This document shows, piece after piece, positions 33,126-44,260 of a stretch of DNA of 64,000 nucleotides. This stretch comes from Pseudeuparius sepicola (lineage: Eukaryota > Arthropoda > Insecta > Coleoptera > Anthribidae). Where the stretch lies: contig OY987305.1 in the NCBI GenBank assembly GCA_963920635.1, positions 26,994,876 through 27,058,875 of the forward strand, read 5' to 3'. The translations under genes were made by a program, and so were the position numbers. Each line of letters starts with the position of its first letter. The first letter of the stretch is position 1. Under the pieces are notes generated by a model. It saw only the letters and a list, made by a program, of their open reading frames with translations. It was not told the origin of the DNA and ran no database searches.

Positions 33126-35148
33126 AATGTTTGATAGTAGTTAGTTAGCCATGTCATCATCGTTAACAAAAATTGAAAATATTACATTAACTTTATTTTA
33201 CTTTTATTATTTGTAGTTATAGCGGCCATAGTACACACTCTGTGAATATTTCAATTGTCTACCTATTACGATTCAAAAGATACAGCGTTTTCTAAAATAT
33301 TCTACGAGATTTTACATAAAAATACAGCGCGACCGTACCTGAAAAAGTCACCTATGGAATAACAGATGGGCCTCTGAGCCCCCAAAGTCTCAAATCGCTA
33401 CGAAATTTGAAAATGCTCCATACCAAAACAAACCCAAATGTCAGTCGATGTTTTCGAATATAGCGCGTGCGCCTCGGCCACGATGTATACAGTACAATCT
33501 CGGGGACCTCGCCAAATCGCAAAAAAAGCGGCCCAAACGGCCGAACGGCTTTTTCGATCGGAGGGCCCTCTCGCAGGCGAAAGACCCATATCCGTCAGCG
33601 GCCCCACGCGAAAATTAAACTCGACCGTTGCTCCCTCTTCCAATCGCTAGCCATTATTCCGGAAAAAAACGGGAAAAAAATTCCGGGGACCGAACGGCTT
33701 TCCCGATTTGGACGCCCTTCAATAGGCTTTTTGCACATGAGCTCGGGAGGCCGTACGCCAAATATGGGCTCGAAATATCGAAAACTGCGTCCTGTACACA
33801 GGAGTAAAAACCAAAACAAGCACCTATGGTCCGGCAGGGCCGGTAGGCGCTTGTTAACAAGGATGATATAGATCTTCTGGTACTACAGGAACTGAATTCT
33901 TAGTTACTTTACAATCAATATTAGAAAAAACTAAATCAACAAATGATTATTTCAGTTTAGGATACCATTAAATTGCAACAGATTACACATATCACCGAAT
34001 TGTTAAAATAAATTACATTTAGAAGTTGTTATTAATTTGAAAATAGCCAGTGATATTTATTTTTTTATGTTTTTTAGTCAAGAAATTTTTGCAGTCGAAG
34101 AAACAGCATGATTGATAATGATTAAGAGGGAGATACAAGTTCAAAATATGTGAATAAGTCGGTTCCTCTATTATATTGTTTTAGGATATATTTTACAGAT
34201 TAAGTTCAATAAAAGTGATGTGAAAGTAGTGATTTTTAAGAAATATAGTCAAACATAGTCATAACAATACAGATTAAAATATACCTATTTGTTACTGTAA
34301 ATCTGGAATTTCTGTCTATTGTAAATCAAGAGTTTTAATATCTATAATAGAAAACATTACTGCTCATTAAGTACGCATAGAAGATGTTCCTGCTCGTAAA
34401 AGAAATCTGGTACATGTTGCAGAGATTTCACATGAATGTCAATTGCAGTTTTGATGCGTTTGCCATCTGGGTCGAACAAAAAATATGACAATTAGAAACC
34501 TATGTGGCATAATTAAATGTGTACAGCTACCGAAAGCACTAAACATAAAAAATAAATAGAAACAGGTGACATACGGTGACCACACTACCGTTGCGATTTT
34601 TCTTCCCAGAATCCCGGAAATATATTGACACAGATTTTACGGCAGCATTATTTTCCCTTGAGAATCAATAAATAGAGGTACGTATTTATTTATTCAAGTT
34701 ATCTTTCTCATACAATAATTATATCTATTATTCAATATTTATATTCAATTGTATTATTCATACACCATGTTAGGTAAAATTTGATAAATTTTTGGTATGT
34801 TTAATTGCTCAGGTACAACGGAAAACCCTAGGAAACCGTAATAATCCCAGCGAGGGTAGTTAAAGTAGTAAGCTAGACAGATAACGCTATTAAGGAGCAG
34901 CGTAGTTTGTTCGTGTCGATTTTTAAACTAACCTCTAAAACATCCTGTAGGTATATTAATCGATTTGCCCCATTCTCAAAGCATCTCGTTTTAAGACAAA
35001 GCGGGAGTTATTTCCAGAAAATCTTTTTTTTTTGTGTACCTACTCGCATTTTGACACTACATCCTTATCCGGAAACACGATGTGTATTAGAAATCAATTT
35101 GCGCTTTTCGCAGTAAACTTATCGTCTCTAATAATCAAAGCACGGAAA
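33126..35148. other. No gene seen; GC-rich patch 33390-33860
   Basis: 33390-33860 is GC-rich with overlapping open frames in several phases on both strands, the pattern of stop-poor GC-rich DNA, not of a gene. GGGGACC-x-CGAACGGCTTT-x-CGAT is loosely repeated near 33510-33560 and 33685-33710. 34806-34860 is an inverted relative of 44100-44160. Confidence 0.45.
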
Positions 35149-35191
35149 ACCATAAGATGATAATTACATATTATCACCTTATGGTTATCAT
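35149..35191. repeat. Imperfect hairpin, about 16 bp stem
   Basis: AACCATAAG and TGATAA at left are mirrored by TTATCA and CTTATGGTT at right with one mismatch and a short loop. No context explains it. Confidence 0.55.
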
Positions 35192-35923
35192 GCTAAAAAT
35201 CAATTTTTGTGCGCGGCCTTCCTTAATTACTTTTATGTTCAGTTTTATTTTGATGCGTAGATTATATCAAAAAAATTATTACACAATCTAAAAACAACGG
35301 CTTCGTCTATCGTGACAACTACGACATTTTTATCGGCAATCTAATCGTATTGTTTAACACACCGTGATTCCAAGAACACAGTTCCTATCCTCATTTTGTT
35401 ATTAGCACCCACACGAAACCGATCGTTAGATATCGTAAATAGCTTCCTATTTCTGCTAAAAACGAATGTATCGTCGAGAAAAAAACCTAGCAATAGATTT
35501 ATTCATGTGTAAAGTGAATGTAAAATGTCAAACTTGAATTCCCAAGGTTAAATTTTAGTTTAGGCAAACCAAAACAACCACAAGACAGATTTTGCGAATG
35601 ACCAAACAAAGTGGTTGTGTTCCGGGCAAAAATAGTAGTGCTTTATAAGAGAAGAGGGTACTAACACACAATTCCTATGGTTTATCTATTATCTATATAC
35701 AGAGCCCGACCCCCATGCTGAAATGTACAGTTATGTATCTCCTTAATCCTTAGAGGATAGCTTCGGTTATGAATTACTGAAGAAGCCAAATTCTTTTTCT
35801 TCATAATCTTTTCCAATATTTTAAATACGGGTAGGTTAGTTCGGTATTCGCTCCGGCTAGCAGAATTCATAATACCCAATGGATTTTGGTTTTATTATCT
35901 ATTTTATCAATTTTTATTGGATT
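35192..35923. other. No gene seen
   Basis: No family-like frame or RNA gene recognised. Confidence 0.4.
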
Positions 35924-36126
35924 CAGGCCCAATTTCATAATCCAGCCAAAGTTTACTTTAAAAGTAAAGGAACTTTTGCAACATTATAAAAACAATATTT
36001 CGATTGTTACAAAAACTCCTTTGATTTTAAAAGGTACTTTAGCTTGTTTTGAAATTTAATATTGTTGCAAAAGTTCCTTTACCAAATTGTGACAGATACC
36101 TTAGTTAGATTATGAAATTTGGCTGG
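35924..36126. mobile_element. MITE of about 200 bp
   Basis: Ends CAGGCCCAATTTCATAATC and GATTATGAAATTTGGCTGG are inverted; inside, AAAGGAACTTTTGCAACA and TGTTGCAAAAGTTCCTTT are also mirrored. No coding sequence. Confidence 0.65.
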
Positions 36127-36158
36127 GAAAAGACAGCCACTCTTCGCTATTTTTCTTA

Positions 36159-36440
36159 ATTGTTGTTTTGGGGTTATTTGGGGGGAACAAATTCTGAAAT
36201 TTGTTTTCCCAGCCAGCGTTTTTTCGATATATTTTAAGGGCTGTTTTGGTGTCATTTGGGGGAACAAATTCTGAAACTTGTAGCGTAACTTAGGTTCCCA
36301 TATGGGAGTTTTTGCGGTAAAATAAATTTTCCGGCTCTTCCAGTTTTTCCCAGTCACCGCTTTTCAATATTTTTGTAAAGGGTTGTCTTGTAACAGTAAT
36401 TTTGCGTTAAAGTAAATTTTCCAGCTCGCTATCGAACGGG
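36159..36440. repeat. Short diverged tandem repeat
   Basis: TTTTGGGGTTATTTGGGGGG then AACAAATTCTGAAATTTGT recurs about 80 bp later as GTCATTTGGGGG and AACAAATTCTGAAACTTGT. TAAATTTTCC-x-GCTC recurs at 36330 and 36415. Confidence 0.5.
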
Positions 36441-36452
36441 AAGTTGAGCTAG

Positions 36453-38365
36453 AGATCCATGGCGAACACATAGGCATAGACAACAACAACGGGGAAATTC
36501 AAGAGCCTGGAACAAATCAAGAAGCCGAAACTGCAGAACGAACAACTGAGAATCGGGAATCGGTTAACGAAGAACACTTTGAAAGCTTGGACACAGCTAA
36601 GAAAGGCAGTACTGCGATACGAAGGCACAGACCCACTGAGCAGACCACCGCTATCAAGATTCAATTCTTTCAGGAAACTTGCAATTTTGCTCGATCTTAT
36701 GAACACCACAGTTTTACCTAACTATGTTTCACTGGCACCAACATCAGAACATATGTACATGTTAATCTAATGTGCCACCAGAACCACGAATGGCTCAATC
36801 GGAGATATGACTAAATCGGAAGATCGAGAGTCTCGGTAAAGACATGTGACGGAATATGCCAGAGGAGTTAGAACTAGAAAGATCCAGAGGGCGATGCAGG
36901 CAATAATGAGCCGCATCCAAATGCATTCTCATCATGACCCGGCGAACATCACTGCTCAACTATGTCTTGAAACATTAAAACAACAAAACAAAACAAACTC
37001 TTTGAACGATCAGAAAATGGTTTCTACCGTACTTTGAATTCTAGCGCCGATGCCACAAATACGAGTTACCCTAGCAGAGAACAGGTTGACGGTTTCTGGA
37101 AAAATCAACTTGCCAGACCAGGCCCATGCAATGTCAGTGCAAGTTGGATCAGTGAAGGACGCGAAATAGGCCGGAACTATAGCCAGATGCAACATAAGCA
37201 ATTCACAACCGATGAGGTCTCCAATGTCAGCAAGAATTCCCACAACTGGAAGGCACCAGGTCCAGATCATCTCCAAAATTCTTGGATTAAGAAGTTGTGG
37301 TGCACTCATGAACAACTAACTAAATTAATTAATTAAGTCTTCATCGATCCTGTGAAATTGCCATTGTTTCTTACACAGGGTGCAACATACCTATTATCAA
37401 AAGACCAGCGGAATACAGATAACCCTACCAAGTATCGCCCAATAACCTGCCTGCCAACTCAGTACAAAATAATCACGTCTTGCCTTTCGCAGCGAATACA
37501 TGCTCACTGCGAGCGGAACAACATCATGGCAATGCAGCAGAAGGGCTGAGCGAAGGGCGCAATGGGATGCAAAGAGCAACTCATCATAGACTCTGTAATC
37601 TGCAACGAGGCTCATTCCAAGCAACGAAAGCTCTACATGGCTTACAAGAAAGCATTTCATTCCGTACCTTACGAGTGGCTTACAAGTATCTTAAAGCTGT
37701 ATAAAATAGATCATCATACAGTTTCTTTTTTAGAACACGTTATGTCAACCTGGCGCACTAAGATACAACCGCAAGCAGTAACATCGAGACCGATACAATC
37801 ACCATCCGAAGAGGGATTTTCTCACTCAGTCCACTTTGGTTCTGCATGGCGATGAACCCCCTATCACATCGGTTGAACTCTACGAAATACGGCTTCGCTA
37901 TCAAAAGCAACAACGCAGAAGCGATCAAGTTGAATCACCTGCTATATATGGAAGATTTAAAACTGATGGCCGCAACCAAGAACCAACTAACGCAAATGCT
38001 TAAAATTGTAGAGGAGTTCTCCAGAGACATCGGAATGCAGTTTGGATTGGACAAGTGCCGCACCCTTAACATCGTCGGGGAAGACTCGAACAAGGCGCAC
38101 ACGAGATGCAGGACGGCCAGGAGATCGAATTATGAGTATGGGAGACACATACAAGTATCTCAGGATGAAACAAGCTCAAAGGATAGACCATCGAACAATG
38201 AATAACGATTCCACAAATGAATTCATCAAGAGAGTAAGACAAGTAGTGCGAACTGATCTTAACAGCAGGAGATTGTTTAAGGCCCTAAACACGTATGCAT
38301 GCTCTGTACTCAGTTATTCGTTCGGAATAGTGAATTGGACCAACACGGAAGTAGATATACTAAGA
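36453..38365 (+). pseudogene. R2/R4 (Dong)-like LINE polymerase, decayed
   Basis: A LINE RT broken into at least seven pieces. In order: N-terminal region (LRKAVLRYEGTDPLSRPPLS) at 36579-36770; RTRKIQRAMQAIMSR at 36846-37037; NWKAPGPDHLQNSWIKKLW at 37034-37336; KYRPITCLPTQYKIITS at 37400-37549; LYMAYKKAFHSVPYEWLTSI (motif A, catalytic Asp lost) at 37562-37855; LNHLLYMEDLKLMAATKNQL (catalytic YMDD-type motif now MED) at 37846-38205. Stops and shifts separate all pieces. The pattern PGPD, KYRPITCLP, YKKAFDSVP fits RLE-type LINEs (R2/R4/Dong group), but the C-terminal endonuclease is not visible. A second scrap is at 23664-24030. Confidence 0.82.
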
Positions 38366-38917
38366 GAGTTCCCGGCCACTTGCCCCTTGTTAATCTCCAT
38401 AAGACCAGAAATGCAGTTGGCTACGTCAGACCCGAGGTCACGTGACGTTACAGGGACACGTGTGACCTCACATGAACTTTGGGTTACGTGTGACGCCCAG
38501 TTGACCTCAAATTTCTCAGTTGCGGCTTGCCCTAACTCCCAATCCCACTCTTGCCGCTGGTGGGGAGTGACGCGTATATATTTGATGGAGCACAGTTCAT
38601 ACGCCATTCTTAAACCACTTGCAGTAAAAGAGAATTCCTACTCATGACCTCCATGTTAATCTCCATAAGACCAGAAATGCCTGCGTTTTTGCTACAGGGT
38701 GATCTCACTTGACCTTTGGGCCACGTGTGACCCCTAGTTCACCTCTAGATCCTACGATAGTTCTAGATCACGACCACCGTGTAAATCTCATACATCACAG
38801 GGACAGGTGTGATCCCAGTTGACCCCTAGATCCTGAGAGAGTTCTAACTCAGTCCCCCCTTGTAAATCTCCATAAGGTCAAAAAGCTGCATTTTGACAAG
38901 TGGTCTGCAAGATTTAC

Positions 38918-39313
38918 TCAAAGTATGTCATTTTGAAGTGACTGGTGAATGTCGTAGCCACGTATTTCTGGGACCATCGCCAGTCTGACATGCAACGCTG
39001 TTCGAAACCTCTGTAAATCATACCTCCGGTAGATTCTAAAAAACCCTATAAAGCAATGTGAAGGAGGCCGTGTGGTACCAAATCTTTGGAATGTAATGAT
39101 AAGTAAAAAAGCCATGATGCAATAAAATACAACAGTAGTAACAAAGCACGCGTAAAAAATCCGAGCCGCCTTCAACCGCCCGACGGTCGAGATCTGCTTG
39201 CGTAGCTTCCATAGTACAATGGGTATACACATTTCCGTCGAAATACCCAAATATATCAAAAAATCTGAGAAAATCGTCAACGCAAAAACGACTTTGATAA
39301 AAAATACAGACAA
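38918..39313 (-). CDS. Hydrophobic ORF, possible membrane-protein exon
   Basis: 131-residue frame with two or three hydrophobic stretches (VVFALTIFSDFLIYLGI; FVTTVVFYCIMAFLLIITF) separated by a basic loop KLRKQISTVGRLKAARIF. Most of it lies in the part of the module absent from the second copy at 40466. The arrangement resembles a multi-pass receptor fragment, but no family is identified and neither splice sites nor neighbours support a gene. Confidence 0.25.
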   Translation of the reverse strand: MSVFFIKVVFALTIFSDFLIYLGISTEMCIPIVLWKLRKQISTVGRLKAARIFYACFVTTVVFYCIMAFLLIITFQRFGTTRPPSHCFIGFFRIYRRYDLQRFRTALHVRLAMVPEIRGYDIHQSLQNDIL

Positions 39314-39334
39314 CGTATACTATACTATATTATA

Positions 39335-39755
39335 CAGGGTGAGTGAGAATGTATAGTAAATACTTTAAAGAAGTGTTCGGGAGGTGGTTTCGACGCAAAC
39401 GGTTCATTTTATCGTTATGAAACAAGAGTACACTTTTGTTGCAAAATGAAAAGATAGACTGACATGATGGACCTGCAAGACCAAAAAGATAACCTCAAAA
39501 AAGTTTGAGGAAGAATATTAATAGGGGTTGTTAGTTTTTACCCTTTTTTAGGGCACTGAATAGATGAATATACTACTAGATAACACATACCAAATTTCAA
39601 ATTTTTAAGTAGCGCCGTTATTGAGATATAAATAAAAAAATACTTTTGGTTCACTCTGTAGTCCCGAATAACTTGGCAAGGAAAGCCCAAATCGAACAAA
39701 TTTTACATGCCGAACACCCCTTTAAAGTATTTACTATACATTCTGACTCACCCTG
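39335..39755. mobile_element. MITE, 421 bp, TA target
   Basis: Terminal inverted repeats of about 48 bp: CAGGGTGAGTGAGAATGTAT ... ATACATTCTGACTCACCCTG, extending inward through AGTAAATACTTTAAAG. TA flanks both ends (39333-39334, 39756-39757). It interrupts the duplicated module. Tc1/mariner-type non-autonomous element. Confidence 0.85.
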
Positions 39756-40465
39756 TATATTATTATAGTCTATCCAAGTTACAGAGGCAGTAGATATAAA
39801 CAAACAGGATCTGACTAATATATGAGATTTTGCAATAAGTCTGCGCGATCCTACCTATGCAGGAAACTCGACTGAGGGAAAAGCCGGCCCTGCAGTCCAC
39901 TCGCCGCCTAAACACTTGAGATTTTACGACGGCCAGACTAATAAGAGAATAGGTCAAATCGCGACCACGTCGTGGCCAATGTTTTGATTCACTGGCTCTG
40001 TAACTTGGATATAGTATAGTTATATTTATTTAGAAAACACTTAGGTTTCAGGCCTGTAACAAATATAGTGGGCCCATTTCGTTTTCATTAGTGGGAATTT
40101 TCACCAAAAGCCAAAGAACCGCATATTTTGAAAACTGAGTATGAGAATATTTGTTGACAAAAGTTGAGGAAGCAATCTGAGGAATGCAATCTGAAAATGC
40201 TTGTGTAGCGAATAACACAATCGTTGTTCTTGACGTGACCTCCAGTCAACACGGGGCAATTGCGTACGAGGAAAGAGAGAGAGAGAATAAGTTAGAAAAT
40301 ATACTTACTGATTTATATCTTTTTCTAGGATTAAGGATAGGACAAAAGAATACAAAAATAGTAAAAAAATATATATAATTATATTAAAAATGTAAAAAGT
40401 CACAAACATAATATAGAAGAAATGTTAATTTAAAATGAAACTTGAAATATGTGTAAGTAAATATA

Positions 40466-41675
40466 CTAAGAGAGTTCCAACTCACTACCCCCATGTTCAT
40501 CTCCATAAGACCAGAAATACGTGCATTTTGGCTACGTCACACCCGAGGTCACGTGACGTCACAGGGACACGTGTGACCTCACTTGAGCTTTGGGACACGT
40601 GCGACCCCCAGTTGACCTTCGATCGAATTTCTCAGTTGCGGCTTGCTCCCACTCCCAATCGCACTCTTGCCGCTGGTGGGGAGTGACGCGTATATATTTG
40701 ATGGAGCACAGTTCCTACGTCATTCTTAAGCCACTTGCAGTAAAAGAGAGTTCCAACTCATGACCTTCATGGTAATCTCCATAAGAAATGCCTGCGATCC
40801 CACTTGACCTTTGGGCCACGTGTGACCCCTAGTACACCTCTATATCCTACGATAGTTCTAGACCACGACCACCGTGTAAACCTCATACATCACAGGGACA
40901 CGTGTGACCCCCTCCCCCCAGTTGGCCCCTAGATCCTGAGAAAGTTCTAACTCAGTCTCCCCCCATGTAAATCTTCATAAGGCCAAAAAGCTGCATTTTG
41001 ACAGGTGGCCTGCAAGATTTTCTCAAAGTGTGTCATTTTAAAGTGACACGTGAATATGAATATAGCCAAAAATCTGAGAAAATCGTCAATGCAAAAACGA
41101 TTTTGATAAAACAATACAGACAACGTATACTACCTCAACGGCTACCAAAAACCTAAGAAATTTCTTTGTATTAGTCGTGTGCATGTAAAATTGTTGCCTT
41201 ATCAATAGGAAAATAAAAAACATTAACTTATCTAACTTATTTTAAAATAAACCTTTAAAGCATTTTCTATTTTATTTATGCCCCCTGCACAAAGACGCTT
41301 AGTGACAAAATTTTACATTATAGGATTTTAGTTATTTTTTTCTAAAACACTTAAGTTTCAGGCCTGTTACAAATATAGTGGGCGTATTTCGTTTTCATTA
41401 GTGGAAATTTTCACCAAAGGCCAAAGAACCGCATATTTTGAAAACTGAGTATGTTAATATTTGTTGACAAAAGTTCGGGAAGCAATCTGTAGTGACAAAA
41501 TGTTACGTTATAGCGTTTTACAGTGTATTCAAATTACAGAGGCAGTAGATAAAGAAAATCACATAAACGCATTGCGATCGATTATCAGGGTCGGACTAAT
41601 ATATGAGATTTTGCCACAAGTCTGCGCGCAATTGTACCGATGGAGGAAACTCGGCTGTGTAAAAAGCCGGCCCTA
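40466..41675. repeat. Duplicated non-coding module, copy 2
   Basis: Second copy of 38357-40180, without the MITE and without the hydrophobic ORF. Order differs: the block with CAGGCCTGT-x-ACAAATATAG comes before the block with ATTACAGAGGCAGTAGATA here, and after it in copy 1. Confidence 0.75.
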
Positions 41676-41753
41676 AAATATGATAAAGAAAAATAAAAGC
41701 AGAAACTAAATTGGTTAGGTTTCCTTTTAGACATTAAATCTTTTAATAATCTG

Positions 41754-42134
41754 CTAAATCTTTTTTTTTAATAGATCAATTTCTCTTACACCCTTTTGCT
41801 CCTGCTTTTTTAATCGCTCCATGTCCCGCTTTCTTGCAGCTTGCCTGTCCAGTGCGATTTGCAGCTTCTTTTTGGTGGCTTCTTGCTTACGCTTCAGTTC
41901 CAAGGTCACCTCTTCGCAAATGATGTGAGCATTGCCAGCGAGTTCTTCAAATTCATCCTCGCTGTTTGTTTCCTGGGTTGGCAAACTGATTACGGTGAAG
42001 GCGTCATCGTCTTGAAATTTCAGTTTTTTTGTGACCGCTCCCATACCGTAGCGGTAGGGTGAGCCACATGAGGACACCGGTGGCCCCAACAAATCGTCTT
42101 GACTTGACGGCAGGGATGGACAGGCAGTGGACTG
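41754..42134 (-). CDS. C-terminal exon of a coiled-coil protein, unrecognised
   Basis: After a strong splice-acceptor-like TTTTTTTCAG at 42135-42144 the minus strand reads STACPSLPSSQDDLLGPPVS, then KKLKFQDDDAFTVISL, then EDEFEELAGNAHIICEEVTL and a Lys/Glu/Gln-rich helix (LELKRKQEATKKKLQ ... ERLKKQEQKG) that looks like a coiled coil, and stops. The open frame runs upstream to 42290 but crosses a GTAAGT donor near 42230. A further piece at 42245-42349 reads DDSSVLPPVTTDPPSTSG, similar in style. The low complexity of the tail resembles C-termini of Myb/SANT-type DNA-binding proteins of insect genomes and Harbinger transposons; that is only a guess. One of the few stretches that could be a host gene. 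Confidence 0.45.
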   Translation of the reverse strand, partial: QSTACPSLPSSQDDLLGPPVSSCGSPYRYGMGAVTKKLKFQDDDAFTVISLPTQETNSEDEFEELAGNAHIICEEVTLELKRKQEATKKKLQIALDRQAARKRDMERLKKQEQKGVREIDLLKKKI

Positions 42135-42395
42135 AAAAAAATGAGTGGGTAAAGAGCGAAGAATTTGCACATTTAAAATATTTTCATCGTTCATAGGGAC
42201 TTTTTGCACACCCGTTTTGATAAAACACTTACTTGTATTATTATTTGCTGATGGATGATTGGTTTCCGGAAAACGCAGATCGAAGACCACTAGTTGAGGG
42301 TGGATCTGTGGTAACAGGCGGCAAAACCGACGAATCGTCCTGACTTAGTGATGTAATATTTTAAAATATAATGTTATACTGTAATAGGTGGTATA

Positions 42396-42757
42396 TTATA
42401 AACCCCAATTTTCTTGAAAAATACGTGCCCGTTCTTCTACTCCCTCACTAGACAGACGCTGTAACCGCGGCCGTTCTGCCTGACGAAAGACCCTACGAGC
42501 GGCCTTGCTAAGAGCAGGCGGATATGGTCGTAGCACGTCCTTTTCTTCTAGATCTGGTATGTAAGTGTCCAAGTCGTACCATTCTTCGAGGGGAGGTCAT
42601 GTGACTTCTGCGGGAGGATTTTGTGTGTCCTTCCGTTCTTCTAAAAGAGGTTGTTGAGGAGCTTGCCACTGTTGATTGCTTGTCCATTGTTCTGCGGTAA
42701 TTTGTTGATGACCTGGCGATTCTTCTGTTGTTGGGTGTCTTGCGGATGTTGTGGGAG
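42396..42757 (-). pseudogene. Coding remnant upstream of coiled-coil exon
   Basis: One minus-strand frame without ATG reads TTEESPGHQQITAEQWTSNQ, then a TGA, then PPLEEWYDLDTYIPDLEEKD, VLRPYPPALSKAARRVFRQA and RLSSEGVEERARIFQENWGL before a TAA. This phase is more protein-like than the Ser/Arg-rich frame 42508-42798 in another phase. Same strand as, and just upstream of, the coiled-coil exon, so they may belong to one broken gene. Family not recognised. Confidence 0.4.
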
Positions 42758-42899
42758 ATGTTGGTCAACTTCTTCATCATAGATGTGCTATGGCACACCG
42801 TGCCTCATCACCTGTGTTGTTTCTTTATTTGCTTCTTGCGCTGGAGGCTTGTAATGCTTATTGCAATCGCCCTGTGGTGACCAGTCGTATACTTCCCTC

Positions 42900-43110
42900 T
42901 GAACAATATTTTACTACATTTCCTACTAGAAAAAAGGTATGGGCTTAATGTTTGCAATGATTTCAGATTACTAGAGAAGAAGTTCTTCAAATTATCTAAC
43001 GCAAAAAATGGATTGATATATTTATGTAAATGTAGACAAGCTGATATTATATCAGGATTACGCCTAAAAGAACCTTTTACTAATAGGAAATGTAGTAAAA
43101 TATTGTTCAG
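42900..43110. repeat. Inverted repeat pair, about 28 bp arms
   Basis: GAACAATATTTTACTACATT near 42901 is mirrored by AATGTAGTAAAATATTGTTC near 43088, with TTCCTA-x-TAG inside both. About 150 bp of spacer. Could be a small MITE or a recombination scar. Confidence 0.55.
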
Positions 43111-43204
43111 ATGTACTATGATGCTGATAAGAGAAAGAATCCAGAACCAAAGAAGTAACATAAACAAATTTATGGGGGATATAAATAAAATACATAGAGA
43201 TTCA

Positions 43205-43870
43205 TGGCTTGACTTGATATTCAAGCTACTATTTATAGTAATTTTCCAATATCAAGTCAAGTCAAGTATTTATTTATCAAGTAATTGAAAAATCAAATTT
43301 TTCTTGAAGCTACTTGATTACTTGATTTTTTATCAATTTCAAATTTTATTATCAGTTAGGACAGTTAGGTAAATAATAATAATAAACCTTTGCATTGTAC
43401 ACTTTTTTTGCAAAACTAGGAAAGAACAAAAATAAACTATTTTAAGTCCGTACCAAAACTATGTGTATAGTCTGTGTAACAACAAAAACTTCTATTTGTT
43501 TGTCTGTGTCTGTGTAACATAGACAACAAAAACTTCTATTTGTTTTACGTTAACACCGTTCAAAGCACTTTTTTTTCTTAATATATAAACATTTTTCTCG
43601 GAAACTTGGTTCTTATTTTGTGTGTTAATAATAAATAAACATGTTCACAAGTAAAAGTAATTTTTATTTTATTGCCAATTTTAGAGACTCATGGCTTGAC
43701 TTGATATTCAAGCCACTTGACTTGACTTGACTTGAAATCAAGTCAAGTTCAAGTCAAGCAGTAATTTTCCAATAGTCAAGTCAAATATTTAATTTATCAA
43801 AAGCTTGATTTTCAAGTCAAGTCAAGTTATTTGTTAAAATGTCAAGCTACTTGACTTGATAAAACCCTAA
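43205..43870. repeat. CAAGT/ACTTG simple-repeat region
   Basis: Two clusters (43205-43335 and 43690-43865) are built from CAAGT and its complement ACTTG, e.g. GACTTGACTTGACTTG followed by TCAAGTCAAGTTCAAGTCAA, so the DNA is both tandem and self-complementary. TCATGGCTTGACTTGATATT occurs in each cluster. AT-rich sequence lies between. Confidence 0.8.
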
Positions 43871-44089
43871 AAATACAGGAAAATATTAGGGAAAGTGTAT
43901 CTGCCGCGGTGGCGTCGCTCGTACCGGCGCTGACTTTTTAGACTGCATGTTTTTCTGCCTTCGATCGACCTTCGTTCGAGGCAAGCGCATGCATATATGT
44001 CTTCAAAGAAAAACACCGCTATTGCCAAGAGCGCTGGACAAATGTGGGTTCACGGTATTGCTCCTAAATAGGCTTTATCCGTGTGATTT

Positions 44090-44260
44090 ACTAATTGTCC
44101 TACACTCACTGGGATTACTACGGTTTTCTAGGGTTTTCCGTAGTACTTGAGCGAATGCTATCCTAGTTGTATCGGGAAAAAAGTCGGCCCTAGCCGCAAA
44201 CGGCAACGAAGACAAAATAATAGTAATTGCCCCCCTCTCCCGCACAAGCATGTACTTGCT
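44090..44260 (+). repeat. Dispersed repeat block
   Basis: ACTGGGATTACTACGG and CTAGGGTTTTCCGT here match, inverted, 34806-34860. The following GAGCGAATGCTATCC and TAATAGTAATTG match blocks near 15330-15400 and 16480-16540. No coding. Confidence 0.55.

Larger units (their letters stand above)
38357..40180. repeat. Duplicated non-coding module, copy 1
   Basis: Related along most of its length to 40466-41675, though segment order differs. Shared blocks: CACGTGACGT-x-ACAGGGACAC; CCACTCTTGCCGCTGGTGGG; GTGACGCGTATATATTTGAT; CCTACGATAGTTCTAGA; AAATCTGAGAAAATCGTCAA; CAGGCCTGT-x-ACAAATATAGTGG. Short internal tandem motifs (CATAAGACCAGAAAT, ACACGTGTGAC) recur. This copy carries an extra approximately 310 bp at 38940-39250 and a MITE at 39335-39755. 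Confidence 0.75.

Noticed and set aside
33398..33871. Several overlapping frames in both strands in a GC-rich patch
   Set aside because: Many phases are open at once because stops are rare in GC-rich DNA; no protein family pattern.
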